Position numbers and translations under genes: made by a program. The notes under the pieces are model-generated. The model worked only from the letters and a program-made list of their open reading frames with translations. It ran no database searches and had not been told where the DNA came from. Positions 63,233 through 64,000 of a DNA stretch of 64,000 bases are shown here, piece by piece. The DNA is taken from assembly GCA_027491295.1 (NCBI GenBank), contig JAIXWK010000003.1:186001-250000 (forward strand). The letters are read 5' to 3'. The stretch is from Microbacteriaceae bacterium. GTDB taxonomy: Bacteria > Actinomycetota > Actinomycetes > Actinomycetales > Microbacteriaceae. Every line of letters begins with the position of its first letter. The stretch's first letter is position 1.

Positions 63233-64000
63233 ATGCGTATTTTGATGTGCCCGGGGCAAGGTTCCCAATCCGAAGGTTTCCTAACCGAGTGGTTCGCTAG
63301 TGTCCCAGGTTTCCAACAGAAGATCATTGAGCTAGGAGTTGCCGCAGGCAAAGACCTAGTGCGATTAGGCACGGTGGCTTCCGAAGACGAAATCAAGGCG
63401 ACTGAGAACGCTCAGCCACTGATTGTTGCCGCATCCATCGCGGCAGCTCGAACCGCAATCAATCTCGCTGACTTTGACGGTGTTGTCGGGCACTCGGTTG
63501 GTGAATTCGCAGCCGCCGCAATTGCCGGAGTTCTCTCCGACGAAGATGCCATGAAGCTAGTAGCGGTGAGAGCTAATGCAATGGCTGAGGCTGCAAAGCT
63601 TGAAGTCACCTCGATGGCTGCGATCCTTGGAGGCGAGCAGGAGCAGGTGCTGACCTTACTTGCGGAGCTGGGTCTATCTGCGGCCAATTACAACGGTGCC
63701 GGTCAGATTGTGGCCGCTGGAAGCAAAGCCGCCATCGAACAGCTGGTTGCTACTCCCCCGGAGAAATCTCGAGTGATTGAACTCAAGGTTGCCGGTGCTT
63801 TCCACACTCATTTCATGCAGCCAGCGCTAGCAAGGCTCAGCGAAGCTGCTGAAACCGTTTCTGCAAGCAATCCCCTGATGAAGCTTTGGAGCAACGTTGA
63901 CGGCGGCATGGTCACATCCGGCGAGCAGTTCCTAGCCTCACTGGTTTCACAGGTTTCAAACCCAGTTCGCTGGGATCTTTGCATGGCAAGCATTGACCAA
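63233..64000 (+). CDS. fabD: Malonyl-CoA:ACP transacylase (cut by right edge)
   Basis: Loads malonyl groups onto ACP for fatty-acid elongation. 256 codons are present without a stop, so the last 40-60 residues lie outside. Start ATG gives RILMCPGQGSQSEG; the nucleophile is S88 in GHSVGEFA and the catalytic His is H191 in GAFHTHFM. First gene of the expected fabD-fabH-acpP-fabF cluster; placed directly after fasR. Confidence 0.96.
   Translation, partial: MRILMCPGQGSQSEGFLTEWFASVPGFQQKIIELGVAAGKDLVRLGTVASEDEIKATENAQPLIVAASIAAARTAINLADFDGVVGHSVGEFAAAAIAGVLSDEDAMKLVAVRANAMAEAAKLEVTSMAAILGGEQEQVLTLLAELGLSAANYNGAGQIVAAGSKAAIEQLVATPPEKSRVIELKVAGAFHTHFMQPALARLSEAAETVSASNPLMKLWSNVDGGMVTSGEQFLASLVSQVSNPVRWDLCMASIDQ

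Noticed and set aside
1-64000. CRISPR arrays, insertion sequences, prophage or att sites
   Set aside because: No repeat-spacer series, transposase, integrase or inverted terminal repeats were seen; all intergenic gaps are short and the tRNA genes show no flanking integrase.

Overview
The window is chromosomal DNA from a streamlined actinobacterium, most likely a member of the Microbacteriaceae (inference). The evidence is the family content: DUF3000, DUF3093, DUF3159, DUF3710, DUF4191, DUF4193, DUF7455, SepH, polyphosphate glucokinase, Mqo, homodimeric AceE and a FasR-like regulator. Coding density is very high, starts are often GTG or TTG, and base composition looks moderate rather than high GC, which suggests a small freshwater 'Luna'-type lineage. 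I found no mobile element, CRISPR array, prophage or replication origin, and no gene-free stretch above 300 bases apart from the tRNA cluster at about 10.9-11.3 kb.

Layout. 1-6773 (minus): thrS, HIT hydrolase, pdxS, pdxT, yebC, ruvC, ruvA, ruvB (cut by the left edge). 6852-8882 (plus): short VIT transporter and mqo. 8936-13850 (minus): secreted 5'-nucleotidase, a Gly-Cys-Val tRNA cluster and two tandem amt genes. 13974-19761: nhaA, zapE (minus), then sulfurtransferase, SufE, RibD-like reductase, DUF3000 and RNase D. 19706-26751: dxs, acnA, DUF3159, DUF3710, dut, DUF3093 (plus), DUF4193. 26914-37501: sepH, phosphodiesterase, parC, parE, DUF7455, then a divergent murT/gatD pair coupled to rpoD, and PAC2. 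37532-45594 (plus): pepA, lpd, E2, lipB, lipA, DUF4191, glnA. 45642-49868 (minus): glnE, glnA2. 49904-54143: nadE, panB, SPOR mini-protein (minus), map, ppgK. 54146-59229 (minus): RNase P RNA, RNase HI/phosphatase, zinc ribbon protein, Nif3, a membrane protein, tRNA-Val, peroxiredoxin. 59347-64000 (plus): aceE, fasR, fabD (cut by the right edge).

Genes with linked jobs. aceE, lpd, E2, lipA, lipB, acnA and mqo cover pyruvate oxidation, lipoylation and part of the TCA cycle. The aceE-fasR-fabD order places acetyl-CoA supply beside fatty-acid initiation. Two amt genes, glnA, glnE and glnA2 form the nitrogen-assimilation set, and GlnR-like motifs precede the first amt gene and glnA.

Main points for a second look. 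(1) The MurT/GatD-type pair at 33494-35265 appears to lack both glutaminase catalytic residues and the MurT zinc ribbon, so it may not be an ordinary lipid II amidase. (2) Many starts follow a TANNNT hexamer at exactly 6 nt, implying leaderless transcription; in three cases the upstream gene's TAG stop codon forms the first three bases of this -10. (3) Seven of the nine convergent protein-gene pairs overlap at their 3' ends, and the only two that do not overlap each have an intrinsic terminator.
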